A stretch of 64,000 bases of DNA from Paenibacillus riograndensis SBR5 (lineage in GTDB: Bacteria; Bacillota; Bacilli; Paenibacillales; Paenibacillaceae). Position 1 is the stretch's first letter. Each line of letters starts with the position of its first letter. Positions 42,091-50,660 of the stretch are shown here, piece by piece. A program made the translations under genes and the position numbers. The DNA lies in contig NZ_LN831776.1 in NCBI RefSeq assembly GCF_000981585.1, positions 4,509,187 through 4,573,186 of the forward strand, written 5' to 3'. Under the pieces are notes generated by a model that had not been told where the DNA came from, made no database searches, and saw nothing but the letters and a program-made list of their open reading frames with translations.

Positions 42091-42142
42091 ATAAAAGCAA
42101 AAGGCCGGAACAGCACCCTGCCTGCGGATGCTAATACCGGCC
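42091..42142 (-). terminator. Terminator-like hairpin in the operon leader
   Basis: GGCCGG (42137-42142) pairs with CCGGCC (42103-42108) on the minus strand, with inner AGCA/TGCT pairing and a TTTTGCTTTT run after it. It sits about 50 bases after the predicted transcript start, inside the leader, so it is placed for attenuation. Confidence 0.6.
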
Positions 42143-42195
42143 TGCGGTTAACCGCTCGGCTAAATTAACAAATACCAATTGATTTACTTTGTATT

Positions 42196-42224
42196 AATAT
42201 ACCTAAGGAGGGCGCAAAGATCAA
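42196..42224 (-). promoter_or_regulatory. Sigma-A promoter of the nitrogenase-like operon
   Basis: TTGATC (42219-42224), 17-base spacer, TATATT (42196-42201), reading leftward. An AATAC-N15-GTATT inverted repeat (42171-42195) overlaps the predicted start site and could be an operator. No sigma-54 or NifA-type element was seen. Confidence 0.6.
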
Positions 42225-42296
42225 TCCCTGAAATGGTGAAGGTTTTGTGATCATTAGCTCCTGTCCAGGCCCGGGATCTGCCATCCGGACAATGTT

Positions 42297-42899
42297 TCAG
42301 TCCGTGGGAGGATCAACATGGATATCCTTATCGGGTGCCGTATATGCCCAGCGTGTGAACGTGACCTGCAGTCCGGCACGGGTGGGTGCGCAGACAAAGG
42401 GCCCTGCTTTTTTCCCCGTCTCATAAGGAAACCGCGCCACCCGGATCGTGCGCCATGGATGGTTGTCCGCTCTGGCTCTGATCACCACTGCATCATTCAA
42501 CCGGGAAGCCCGGATGGTAACCACCCCGCCCGTCCATTCCGGTACAGGCGACAGCGACCAGTCGGAATATCCGTCCGTTACCACCGCACCGATATGCGGC
42601 ACACCGTCGTTCAGCTCAATACCGGCTTTGATCCATTCCGTGCTGCTATGCCACAGCATAATCCCTGCCTGGTCATACAGCTCCGTGAACCCCTGCAATG
42701 AAAAGCTGACCTCCACCGCTTCACTATCCTCCCAGGAAGCCAGCAGCGCGTGCCCGTTGTCATGCTGGAAGCCGTACATCGTTTGCTCCCAATAATCGCT
42801 GCCTTCCGCCGCTTCTACTATGAAGGCTCCATCCAGAACCTTGGCGGAGACCGGTTCATTGCTCCAGACTCCACTCTGCCAATTCACAGTTTTTCTCAC
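42297..42899 (-). CDS. DUF1349 beta-sandwich protein (YesU-like)
   Basis: 200 residues with the DUF1349 concanavalin-like pattern: DYWEQTMYGFQHDNGHALL, DQAGIMLWHSSTEWIKAGIE and a C-terminal VCAPTRAGLQVTF. Often found with sugar-use genes; B. subtilis YesU lies in a rhamnogalacturonan cluster. No signal peptide. GTG 42899 overlaps the MFS stop (GTGA), so it is coupled to the transporter. Confidence 0.85.
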   Translation of the reverse strand: MRKTVNWQSGVWSNEPVSAKVLDGAFIVEAAEGSDYWEQTMYGFQHDNGHALLASWEDSEAVEVSFSLQGFTELYDQAGIMLWHSSTEWIKAGIELNDGVPHIGAVVTDGYSDWSLSPVPEWTGGVVTIRASRLNDAVVIRARADNHPWRTIRVARFPYETGKKAGPFVCAPTRAGLQVTFTRWAYTAPDKDIHVDPPTD

Positions 42900-44095
42900 A
42901 TCGACACCTCTTCTTTCCGGTTCTTCATTACCGCGTTAATTTTCTCAGAGCTTATCAGCATTACAATAATATATCCCACCAGCATAAACGGAAGAATCAT
43001 AAACGAGCTGCGCGCAGCAATCCATCCCAGCATAGGAGGCAGAAAAGCGCCTCCGGTATAGGCCATAGCCATCTGATAGCCCATGATTTTCTGGGAATGC
43101 TCTTTGCCGAAGCGGGCGGGCGTCTCATGCAGCATACACGGAAAGATGGGGGCAGAGCCAAGGCCCACAAGAATAAACCCGAATAAGGAAAATATAGCCG
43201 GCAGCGGCAGGACCAGCAGCAGCGCCCCCAGTAGAGAGACCAATATGCCGGTGCGGATCAGCTGGCGGTTATTAAAACGGAAGGTGACAAAACCGGTGAT
43301 CAGCCGGCCTACGGTGATCCCCCCGTAATAGAGCGACACCCAGCCGGCAGCGGTTGCCGCAGACAGCTCTTTTACATTGACCAGAAAGCTGCTGCCCCAG
43401 AGCCCAAGCGTCGCTTCTACCCCGCAATAAAAAAGAAAGGTAGTCAAGGCCAGCTTCACGCCCTTGATGCGCAGCACTCCTGTCCCCGGAACCTGCGGCG
43501 AGATAATCTCCTGCTGAATTTGCCCGTCCGGCACCTGATCTGCGGGTTCGGCCCGCTTCCAGAGCGGCAGCGCCATAAACAACAGTATAACCAGGGCGAA
43601 CTGTATCAGACTGACTGTCAAAAAACCTTGCCGCCAGGAATCACCTGCTGCAATATAACGCGACATAATTATCGGGCCCAGCATAGCGCCTACCCCCCAG
43701 AAGCAGTGAAGCCAGCTCATGTGGTGGGCTTTGTAGTGAGTAGCCACATAATTGTTCAGCCCGGCATCAATAGAGCCTGCACCGAGCCCGAGCGGAAAGC
43801 TGAGCACTGCCAGCCAGAGAATCGAAGGCGAATATGAAAAGCCCAGCAAAGCAACTGCCGTAACGGCGACGCTGATAAAAGTAACCTTCCCCGTACCCAG
43901 CTTATTCAGCACCACACTGCTGGCCAGGCTGGAGACGATTGTACCTGCAACCACAATCATGGAGAGCAGCCCCGCCGCATCCACCGGTGCCCCGAAATCG
44001 GGGCGCATCATCGGCCAGGCCGCTCCAATCATGGAATCCGGCAAGCCAAGACTGATAAAAGCCAAATAAATAATAATCAGAAAAACCGTAGCCAT
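42896..44095 (-). CDS. MFS transporter (sugar/FucP-like class)
   Basis: 399 residues with 12 hydrophobic segments and a central charged loop (~190-215). Marks of the class include LGLPDSMIGAAWPMM in helix 1 and GSIDAGLNNYVATHY after helix 4. ATG 44095 follows AGGTGG by eight bases and lies 12 bases after the ROK gene stop. Operon order regulator, transporter, DUF1349 suggests uptake of a carbohydrate. Substrate unknown. Confidence 0.87.
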   Translation of the reverse strand: MATVFLIIIYLAFISLGLPDSMIGAAWPMMRPDFGAPVDAAGLLSMIVVAGTIVSSLASSVVLNKLGTGKVTFISVAVTAVALLGFSYSPSILWLAVLSFPLGLGAGSIDAGLNNYVATHYKAHHMSWLHCFWGVGAMLGPIIMSRYIAAGDSWRQGFLTVSLIQFALVILLFMALPLWKRAEPADQVPDGQIQQEIISPQVPGTGVLRIKGVKLALTTFLFYCGVEATLGLWGSSFLVNVKELSAATAAGWVSLYYGGITVGRLITGFVTFRFNNRQLIRTGILVSLLGALLLVLPLPAIFSLFGFILVGLGSAPIFPCMLHETPARFGKEHSQKIMGYQMAMAYTGGAFLPPMLGWIAARSSFMILPFMLVGYIIVMLISSEKINAVMKNRKEEVSM

Positions 44096-44107
44096 AATGT
44101 CTACCAC

Positions 44108-45136
44108 CTAAGCTTCAAATTTGGTCAATTGCAGCCCCGTCTCCAGGGTTGCGAGCGTTGAAACAATCATGCCATCCAAATAATCCGCGGCAAAATCCGT
44201 GCTCAGCACAATCTGCGGAGCCGCACCGGGCGGCAGCAGCCCCGCACATTGCTCCATAATGCCGCTAAGATGGTCCACTTGCAAAAAGCTGCCGTACAGC
44301 ACAACAGCGTCCGGGTTCAGCACGCTGCTGACTGTAGCCGTCAGTCTGGCGATTGCTTCCATCAGTCCCGCTGGCGAAGACTGCCATTCGCTGCCGCTCC
44401 AGGAAATGCCCAAAGGGATATTGGCTACCTCACCGGCAAAACCGCTCTTCCCCCTATGGAGCTTGCCGTTAATAATAATCCCTGCCCCTGGAGGAAAACG
44501 GTCAGGAAAATATAAATACACCGCCGAAGCCGCCGCTGCCCTCCCGGTTCTGCTATGGTAGCCGATCGCCGCCGCATTCACATCATTTTCGATAATGACC
44601 CTTTTCTGATAGCGTTCCCGGAAATGTTCTGCTACAGGAATACCGCGCAGGGCCTCATAATCAGACAACACCAGCCTTCCACCCGCTTCAGCACCGGGCA
44701 ATCCGAAGCCAATCGCCTGTATAGCAGGATACCGGTTAAGCAATTCATCAATAATGGCTTCGAAGCAGGCCAAATCTACCTGTTCTACTGGCCGGTTAAC
44801 TTCATACAGACAGCGTCCAAAAAGTGTAACCACCGTACAGCGGATACAGATGCCCCCGCGCTCTTCAAAAGGAAACAGGATCAGCGCCAAAGCATGCTCA
44901 TCATTGTATATGTATTGCCGGGCAGGCCTTCCCCCGCTGGATGAAATCTGCCCCGCCGCGAGCACCTCATTCTGCCGGACCAGCACCTCAAGCACGGAGC
45001 CGGCGGTAACAATGCTGAGTCCCGTGTCCTCGGCGATCTGCCGTTTGGTAGCCTGTTTGCGTTCCTTCAGGACGCGCCGCACCAGGTTGATATTCACTTC
45101 CTTGATCACCAGGGCATTGCCTCCGATGTTCTTCAT
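44108..45136 (-). CDS. ROK-family repressor (XylR/NagC-like)
   Basis: 342 residues. N-terminal winged helix (NLVRRVLKERKQATKRQIAE, LSIVTAGSVLEVLV), then a ROK sugar-kinase-like domain (GFGLPGAEAG, ENDVNAAAIG). The usual zinc motif CxCGxxGCxE is missing; the equivalent stretch reads LGISWSGSEWQSSPAGLME. This is seen in some repressors and may weaken metal-dependent folding. GAGGTG precedes ATG 45136. A 35-bp imperfect palindrome just upstream is the likely operator. Confidence 0.87.
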   Translation of the reverse strand: MKNIGGNALVIKEVNINLVRRVLKERKQATKRQIAEDTGLSIVTAGSVLEVLVRQNEVLAAGQISSSGGRPARQYIYNDEHALALILFPFEERGGICIRCTVVTLFGRCLYEVNRPVEQVDLACFEAIIDELLNRYPAIQAIGFGLPGAEAGGRLVLSDYEALRGIPVAEHFRERYQKRVIIENDVNAAAIGYHSRTGRAAAASAVYLYFPDRFPPGAGIIINGKLHRGKSGFAGEVANIPLGISWSGSEWQSSPAGLMEAIARLTATVSSVLNPDAVVLYGSFLQVDHLSGIMEQCAGLLPPGAAPQIVLSTDFAADYLDGMIVSTLATLETGLQLTKFEA

Positions 45137-45150
45137 CTGCCCTCACCTCA

Positions 45151-45185
45151 TTTATTATAATACTTTATAAAAGAATTTTAATAAA
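45151..45185. promoter_or_regulatory. Candidate ROK operator over the rok promoter
   Basis: Two 16-base arms around a three-base centre: TTTATTATAATACTTT and the reverse complement of TTTATTAAAATTCTTT (13 of 16 matching). It covers a TATTATAAT -10-like element 15 bases upstream of the regulator start. Confidence 0.5.
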
Positions 45186-45214
45186 TGTTTTTTTATTGTG
45201 TGAGGATATAAATA

Positions 45215-45241
45215 AGCCTGGCAGATGAATCCTGCCAGGCT
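45215..45241 (-). terminator. Terminator of the 2-oxoacid oxidoreductase operon
   Basis: Perfect 10-bp stem AGCCTGGCAG/CTGCCAGGCT, then TTATTTATAT on the minus strand, 35 bases after the stop at 45276. Confidence 0.8.
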
Positions 45242-45275
45242 GCAAATTAATAAATGATTACAGATAGTATAAATC

Positions 45276-47582
45276 CTACAAATCCGGGTGCTCGTGTTTG
45301 GCTTTGAGACGGGTCCAGCGGCGCTGTACTTCACTTTCGAAAGCGCGCAGCGCAGGTTCGTTCTCCGGCTTGAGCAGATGGCGGGTTTTGCCCATCGTTT
45401 TCAGCCATGCAGAAACTTCTACCCGTTTGTCCTTGTCTTCAGGGTTGTACGTAATCGTTGTCGTCCCCTGCTCTACTTCATACAGCGGGAAGAAGCAGGA
45501 TTCCACTGCCAGCGATACAATATCCGTACCGTCCTTGTCTTCACTCATCCAGTTAAGCGGGCAGGCAATAAGAATCTTGCCGTAGACCAGGCCTTCATTC
45601 TGTGCGTACCACTGGGCTTTGGCTGCCTTTTTGAGCAAATCCTGCGGATAAGCCTCACAGCCGGTGAATACGTAAGGAATATTGGTGGCCGCCATGATCT
45701 GTGCAGTATCCTTATGCTGGGTTACTTTACCCTGCTGCGTTTTGCCGATGCTTGAAGTCGATGTACGGTGGCCGAGCGGTGTGGAGTATGACTGCTGAGC
45801 CCCTGTATTCATGTATCCTTCGTTGTCGTACTCTACAATAATCATCTTGTGGCCGCGCAGTGCCGCACCGATGGCCGGGCCCATACCGATATCCATCCCG
45901 CCGTCACCAGTAACCATGACAAAGGTGAAGTCTTCCTTCAGGCCAAGTCCATCCAGCTCACCGCGGCGTTTGCGTTCCCAGAACATTTCCACGACACCGG
46001 ACAGCGTAGCTGCGCCGTTCTGGAACAGGTTGTGGATGAACGTCGATTTATGAGCCGAATAAGGGTAGCCGGTAGTCGTGACCATCGCGCAGCCGGTGTG
46101 GTACAGGGCTACAATATCCCCTTCGATGCCTTTGAAGAACAGCTCCAGGCCGGAGAAAATGCCGCAGCCCGGGCACGCGCCATGTCCCGGTGACAAGCGT
46201 CTTGGTTTCTTCATCAGGCTGCGGACCGGCGGAACCCTTACGCTAAGCTTGCCTGTCTCTTCATTCTGCTTCACAGTGATGAGACCTGTCTTCAAGGATT
46301 CAAAACTCATCGGCTTCAGCAGACGCTTAGGCGCTTTGTCCGGCGTTCCCGGATTGTGGCCGTAGTAATCAAACGGAATATCCACCCGGTCAGCAGCCAC
46401 TGCATCCATTGCCAACTGGAAGAAATGATGTCCGTCCTCGGCGTAAAAGTCTTTGCCGCCCAGGCCGTAAATACGGCTGATTACCTTGGTAGTGGTGTTG
46501 CCATATGTGAACAGCGCCGCCTTGATTTCATTGACCATATTGCCGCCGTGTCCGCCGACCGAATCCGCACGGTCCCCAACTGTAATAGCCTTCACATTCT
46601 TCAGCGCTTCAGCAATTTGCTTCTGCGGGAACGGACGGATCATGTTCGGGGAGATAGCTCCGGCTTTGATTCCTTGCAGGCGGAGCTGGTCGACCACATC
46701 CTTGATAATCTCCGATGCGGAGTTCATCAGGAACACGGCAACATCGGCGTCCTCCATCCGGTACTGCTCGATCATCGGATAGTAACGTCCGGTCAGCTCG
46801 GCAAACTCTTGGGCAATCTCTTCAAAGACTTCTCCGGCATTGTACATGGCAACGGATTGCTGGTAACGGTTGTTGATATAATCAGGCTCGTTCATGTACG
46901 GGCCGACAGTTACCGGATTGTTGCGGTCCAGTGTGTCTGTGAAGCCTACAGGGGGCTGCTCGCCTACGAACTTATGAACATCTTCGCGGTGGGCAAAAGC
47001 CTGGACACGGCGCTTCTGGTGGGACGTGAAATAGCCGTCGGAAGCGACCATGACCGGAAGGCGGACCTTCGCGTGCTCAGCCAGCTTCAGGGCCATCAGG
47101 TTCATGTCGTAGACAGACTGCGGGTCCCGGCACATCAGAATCGGCCAGCCGGTGTTCAGGGCAAAATACAAGTCAGAATGGTCGCCGTGAATGTTGAGCG
47201 GGCCTGAGATCGAGCGGCAGATCAGGTTCATGACCATAGGCATGCGTGTACCTGCTTGTACAGGCATTTGCTCCAGCATGAACATATAACCCTGGGCGCT
47301 GGTTGCGTTGAATACACGTCCGCCCGCCGTCGATGCGCCGTAACAGATCCCCGCAGAGCTATGCTCACCATCTGAAGGAACAAGCATGATGTCATGCTGT
47401 CCGCTGGCTTTCATGGTATCCAGGAACTGGGCAACCTCAGTCGATGGCGAGATCGGGAAATAACCCATCACATGATAGTTGATCTGATGGGCGGCATAAG
47501 CAGCCATTTCGTTGCCGGATTCATATAGGAATTTCTGCTCCACTTTGGCAGAGCCTACTTCTTTTTCATAATCAATAGCCAT
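45276..47582 (-). CDS. 2-oxoacid:ferredoxin oxidoreductase, fused alpha-beta subunit
   Basis: 768 residues. The N-terminal ~400 residues are the alpha part (pyruvate-flavodoxin reductase domains I and II: YFPISPSTEVAQFLD, ATSAQGYMFMLEQM). The C-terminal ~300 residues are the beta part with ACPGCG and the ThDP motif GDGGMDIGMGP ending in an N-like residue. It decarboxylates pyruvate or another 2-oxoacid and reduces ferredoxin or flavodoxin. ATG 47582 is 26 bases after the partner gene. Domain fusion differs from the single-chain NifJ type. Confidence 0.88.
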   Translation of the reverse strand: MAIDYEKEVGSAKVEQKFLYESGNEMAAYAAHQINYHVMGYFPISPSTEVAQFLDTMKASGQHDIMLVPSDGEHSSAGICYGASTAGGRVFNATSAQGYMFMLEQMPVQAGTRMPMVMNLICRSISGPLNIHGDHSDLYFALNTGWPILMCRDPQSVYDMNLMALKLAEHAKVRLPVMVASDGYFTSHQKRRVQAFAHREDVHKFVGEQPPVGFTDTLDRNNPVTVGPYMNEPDYINNRYQQSVAMYNAGEVFEEIAQEFAELTGRYYPMIEQYRMEDADVAVFLMNSASEIIKDVVDQLRLQGIKAGAISPNMIRPFPQKQIAEALKNVKAITVGDRADSVGGHGGNMVNEIKAALFTYGNTTTKVISRIYGLGGKDFYAEDGHHFFQLAMDAVAADRVDIPFDYYGHNPGTPDKAPKRLLKPMSFESLKTGLITVKQNEETGKLSVRVPPVRSLMKKPRRLSPGHGACPGCGIFSGLELFFKGIEGDIVALYHTGCAMVTTTGYPYSAHKSTFIHNLFQNGAATLSGVVEMFWERKRRGELDGLGLKEDFTFVMVTGDGGMDIGMGPAIGAALRGHKMIIVEYDNEGYMNTGAQQSYSTPLGHRTSTSSIGKTQQGKVTQHKDTAQIMAATNIPYVFTGCEAYPQDLLKKAAKAQWYAQNEGLVYGKILIACPLNWMSEDKDGTDIVSLAVESCFFPLYEVEQGTTTITYNPEDKDKRVEVSAWLKTMGKTRHLLKPENEPALRAFESEVQRRWTRLKAKHEHPDL

Positions 47583-47608
47583 GATTCATTCCACCTTTCT
47601 TCCGAATA

Positions 47609-48619
47609 TTAAGCCTGGGTTACCAGATCAAACTGGTGGTGCACTGTATGGCTGTCCGCATAGCCTTCCTTCTCGCGCTGGCTTGACAACGCCGAGGTCG
47701 GGCATGCGCCCACACATTTCAGGCAGCCCTTGCAATATTGATAATCGATGCCTGTCAGGTACATTTGCGAACGGCCCTTGCGGTCAACCCGTTCCTCCCA
47801 TACAAAACACTGATCCGGACATACCGTATCGCACTGGGCACAGTGAATGCACGCTTCGAGATCAAACGCCGGGAGCATACCGGAGCGTGAAATGCTGAGA
47901 TTCTTCAGAAATGTGCTGCCCGGATTAATAATCGAGCCGCCCATCGGCTGAGTGTCGTAACCCAGGACGCCAATATCGGAACGGACATATTCAGGCATGC
48001 TGTCACCGGCAGCCAGCTCAAACTGCATAAATTCCACTTCATTATAACCGCGCTCAAACGTCGAAATAGCCGACTGTACAGCCTGCGGATATTTTTTGCC
48101 GAGGGACTTCTCAATAACGCCCTTCATGGTTTCGGTATCGAGAAATGGACAGAGCCGGAACAGCGCGCCCAGCATTGCCATATTTACACGGTTCTTCTCT
48201 TTCAGGGCAATGCTGGTTGCATCGATCACGGCAATGGTTCCGGCCTTCATCTTCAGCAGCTCCTTCAGCTCCGCCGGCGACTTGGCCGAATTCACCAGTA
48301 CCGTGCTGTGCTCAAGGATACCGCTGGTCACGTTGACGGTCTTGGCCAGCGCTTCATGGAACACGCCCACAACATGCGGACGTTCTACCGGCGAGGTATC
48401 GCGGATAGGCGTGTTCAGATCACAGAAGCGGATATGCGCCTTAACGGCAGACCCCTTCTTCTCCGAGCCGTAAGACGAGAAACTGACACCATTCAGCCCT
48501 GCCCCGACCACTCCCGCTTCCGCGAGCATCTTGCCTGCCAGGTTCGCTCCCAAGCCTCCAATGGATTCCAGACGAATCTCAAAAAATCCAAGATCGTTAA
48601 CAATTGGTAATTGTACCAC
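47609..48619 (-). CDS. 2-oxoacid:ferredoxin oxidoreductase, fused gamma-delta subunit
   Basis: 336 residues. Residues ~10-200 are the gamma domain (EIRLESIGGLGANLAGKMLA). The C-terminal ~75 residues hold two [4Fe-4S] ferredoxin motifs, CIHCAQCDTVCPDQC and CKGCLKCVGACP. Starts at GTG 48619 behind AAAGGGG. With the alpha-beta protein it makes a complete oxidoreductase. The 420-base AT-rich region upstream may carry redox control. It is 3.4 kb upstream of the nitrogenase-like operon, on the same strand. Confidence 0.88.
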   Translation of the reverse strand: MVQLPIVNDLGFFEIRLESIGGLGANLAGKMLAEAGVVGAGLNGVSFSSYGSEKKGSAVKAHIRFCDLNTPIRDTSPVERPHVVGVFHEALAKTVNVTSGILEHSTVLVNSAKSPAELKELLKMKAGTIAVIDATSIALKEKNRVNMAMLGALFRLCPFLDTETMKGVIEKSLGKKYPQAVQSAISTFERGYNEVEFMQFELAAGDSMPEYVRSDIGVLGYDTQPMGGSIINPGSTFLKNLSISRSGMLPAFDLEACIHCAQCDTVCPDQCFVWEERVDRKGRSQMYLTGIDYQYCKGCLKCVGACPTSALSSQREKEGYADSHTVHHQFDLVTQA

Positions 48620-48689
48620 CGACCTAACCCCTTTCTAAGTGTCAAGTAGAATAACATCCTTATGACTTTTTCAACGATTGTAACTTGAT

Positions 48690-48704
48690 TTCGCGGGTCG
48701 CGAA
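48690..48704. promoter_or_regulatory. Palindrome upstream of the oxidoreductase operon
   Basis: TTCGCGGGTCGCGAA, perfect 6-bp arms in AT-rich surroundings, 71 bases before the GTG start. Candidate operator of unknown regulator. Confidence 0.35.
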
Positions 48705-48982
48705 GTGACAAATCTTGCATTTTCCACGCTTGGGGAATCACAATAATTTATGGATTTCAATCGATTTCTTTATACGCGACAGTGCTGCGTTACTTTAATA
48801 GAAGATAATCTGCCATAAAAACGACAAAATGTGAAAATTTCGTGTCAAATTGCATTTTCCCAAGTCAAAAGTGGAACGAATGTCACCCTTAATTTAGCAA
48901 TAAAATTAAAAATTAAGATGTTAAATTTGTCACATAAAACATGATAAATATCACAGGCTTGAAACATGTCCCGCCCAAATTT

Positions 48983-49012
48983 AAAAAAGCCCGTCCGCTG
49001 CCGGACAGGCTT
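48983..49012 (-). terminator. Terminator of the GH8 gene
   Basis: On the minus strand AAGCCTGTCCG/CGGACGGGCTT followed by TTTT, 28 bases after the stop at 49040. Confidence 0.85.
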
Positions 49013-49039
49013 GTGCTTCATCGCCAACTTTTCATCTAA

Positions 49040-50272
49040 TTAGTAAGTCCACCAGTTGCCGGACATTACGATCATCGAAAACAGCTTGATGCTGTCTTCA
49101 TAATAGTCTTCCGCTGCACTGCCGGAGGTATGGCTCCAAAGTGAATTCAGCCAGGCCTGATTGGATGAGGAAGTCATTGCACTGACGCCAAAGGGAGCGT
49201 AAAAAGCGCCGCTGTTGTAGCTTCCGAATGTGGAGCCGTTCAGCTTGTAGCCGTCCTTGATATTTCCCGGAGTGCTGTTGACCTTCGTTTTGATCCAATT
49301 GTTCATCTGATTCAACTGGTTCAAGGCTCTATTATCTCCGGTTAACAGGTAATCCGTTGCAATGCGCCAAGGCGTCCGGCAGGAGTTATAGTTGTAATTT
49401 CCGTCATTTGCGTCTTCCAGGAAGCCCGCTGCCGCCGGCTTGTAGACGCCTCCCGAATACACGACAAAGTCAGGCAGGAGTCCGGTGCTGGAGCTGTATC
49501 CGCTGTAGAGGCTGTTAATAATGGTGTAGGTTTTGTCCGTCACGTTCTGCCAGCGGGAATCCCCCGTCGCCGCCTGGAAGGCTTTGAGATGATTCAGCAT
49601 AAAGTCCGAAGGGCGTGTGGCCGTATTGTACGTGCCGCTGTTAGCCCAATCCCCGAGCCGGATCGTCCACTGGCTCTGGTTAATTTCGTTATCCATTATG
49701 GCGTTAATGATATTATTGGCTGCCTGCAGATAGTTGACCGTACCGCTGCTTCCCCATTGTTTATGGGCTAGAAGCAGCGAGAAGGCGATGTCCATGTCTC
49801 CGTCGGTCGCGGAATCCTCGCCTTCAATGTTCTGAAAGCTGCTGTTTTGTTTCCAGGACATTAGATAAGGGTCGATGGAGCTGGGATGCGCAGTATAATA
49901 GTTATACAGGCCGTTGTAGTACGTCTGGGCGTTGCTGTCGTAACCGGCCATCAGCACCGTGAACAGCATGCCATAGCCGTGTGCTTCAGATACCGTTTCC
50001 CCGGCCGAGTTATATTTGACATAATATTTACCGGTGCCGGCAGGTTTGAGATATGCCGCCTTCCATGCATCCCATTTGGTCTTCACGGCATTGTCCATCA
50101 CCGTTTGCGTCACATTATCCGGTTTGATTGTCCCGCTAGTATACGCGGTATGCTGGGGAAACGGTTTGTTCACTGCTGCAAATGCTGAGCCCGCAGGCAG
50201 AATAAAGATCGCCAGACATAACAATACGAAAGATTTCCAGTGCCACATACGCTTCCCCTGATTTTTCATCAT
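49040..50272 (-). CDS. Secreted glycoside hydrolase family 8 (chitosanase/glucanase)
   Basis: 410 residues. A signal peptide of ~32 residues ends GSAFA. The GH8 barrel follows: general acid E96 in SEAHGYGM, an Asp-rich SATDGDMDIAF at 154-164, RPSDFMLNHLKAF, and CRTPWRIATDYLL. Close types in Bacillus and Paenibacillus cut chitosan and mixed beta-1,3-1,4-glucan; which one cannot be told. ATG 50272 follows GAGGAG. A perfect LacI-family-like palindrome 160 bases upstream suggests carbon-source control. Confidence 0.88.
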   Translation of the reverse strand: MMKNQGKRMWHWKSFVLLCLAIFILPAGSAFAAVNKPFPQHTAYTSGTIKPDNVTQTVMDNAVKTKWDAWKAAYLKPAGTGKYYVKYNSAGETVSEAHGYGMLFTVLMAGYDSNAQTYYNGLYNYYTAHPSSIDPYLMSWKQNSSFQNIEGEDSATDGDMDIAFSLLLAHKQWGSSGTVNYLQAANNIINAIMDNEINQSQWTIRLGDWANSGTYNTATRPSDFMLNHLKAFQAATGDSRWQNVTDKTYTIINSLYSGYSSSTGLLPDFVVYSGGVYKPAAAGFLEDANDGNYNYNSCRTPWRIATDYLLTGDNRALNQLNQMNNWIKTKVNSTPGNIKDGYKLNGSTFGSYNSGAFYAPFGVSAMTSSSNQAWLNSLWSHTSGSAAEDYYEDSIKLFSMIVMSGNWWTY

Positions 50273-50430
50273 CAATCACTCCTCAAAGTTTGGTAGACCT
50301 CAGCTTCAAAAAGCTTTGTGCAAACTCACCCTGGAAGCATACCCTTTGTTAATAACATTTCGGATAATCGGTAATGCAGTCTGGTTCCTCACCTCCCTGG
50401 CAGCATCTGTTTGGCAGCATGCAGCATGTT

Positions 50431-50452
50431 AAAGTTAAAGCGCTTTAACTTT
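50431..50452. promoter_or_regulatory. 22-bp perfect palindrome, cre/LacI-type operator of GH8
   Basis: AAAGTTAAAGC/GCTTTAACTTT. The TTAAAGCGCTTTAA core with central CG fits LacI/CcpA-family sites. Confidence 0.6.
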
Positions 50453-50660
50453 TGCAACAAAAAAAGAAGAGCCCCACACACAATGAAATTGCAAATAAGT
50501 ACATAATTAATATATTATTCCAATCTATCAATGTCAATACGTATACAAGTGGAAACGGCTACGCCGTCCTTTTAAAGGACGGGGTGTTTCAGCGAGAAAT
50601 AGAAGAATAATTTATAGCGTGAAACATACAAATTCTTATATTTGAACAAAAACGTCTGTG

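Larger units (their letters stand above)
41911..42296. other. Leader and promoter region of the nitrogenase-like operon
   Basis: 386 bases without a convincing ORF. Contains a sigma-A promoter, a ~280-nt transcribed leader with two strong hairpins, and TGTGA/TCACA arms near 42069-42090. I compared it with S-box, T-box and Moco riboswitch patterns and found no match good enough to name. Confidence 0.6.
48620..49039. other. AT-rich upstream region of the oxidoreductase operon
   Basis: 420 bases with no ORF. Holds the palindrome TTCGCG-GGT-CGCGAA (48690-48704), several TGTGA/TCACA-like half sites (for example near 48930-48955), and a terminator for the GH8 gene at its far end. No clear sigma-A promoter could be fixed; TTGAAA near 48670 with TATTCT at 15-base spacing is weak. 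Confidence 0.4.

Noticed and set aside
41911..42190. SAM (S-box), T-box or Moco riboswitch in the operon leader
   Set aside because: AGAGAGCATC and CAGGGTGCTG fragments recall S-box and T-box pieces, but the conserved cores (kink-turn and GGCAACC; TGGN antiterminator) are not present in order.
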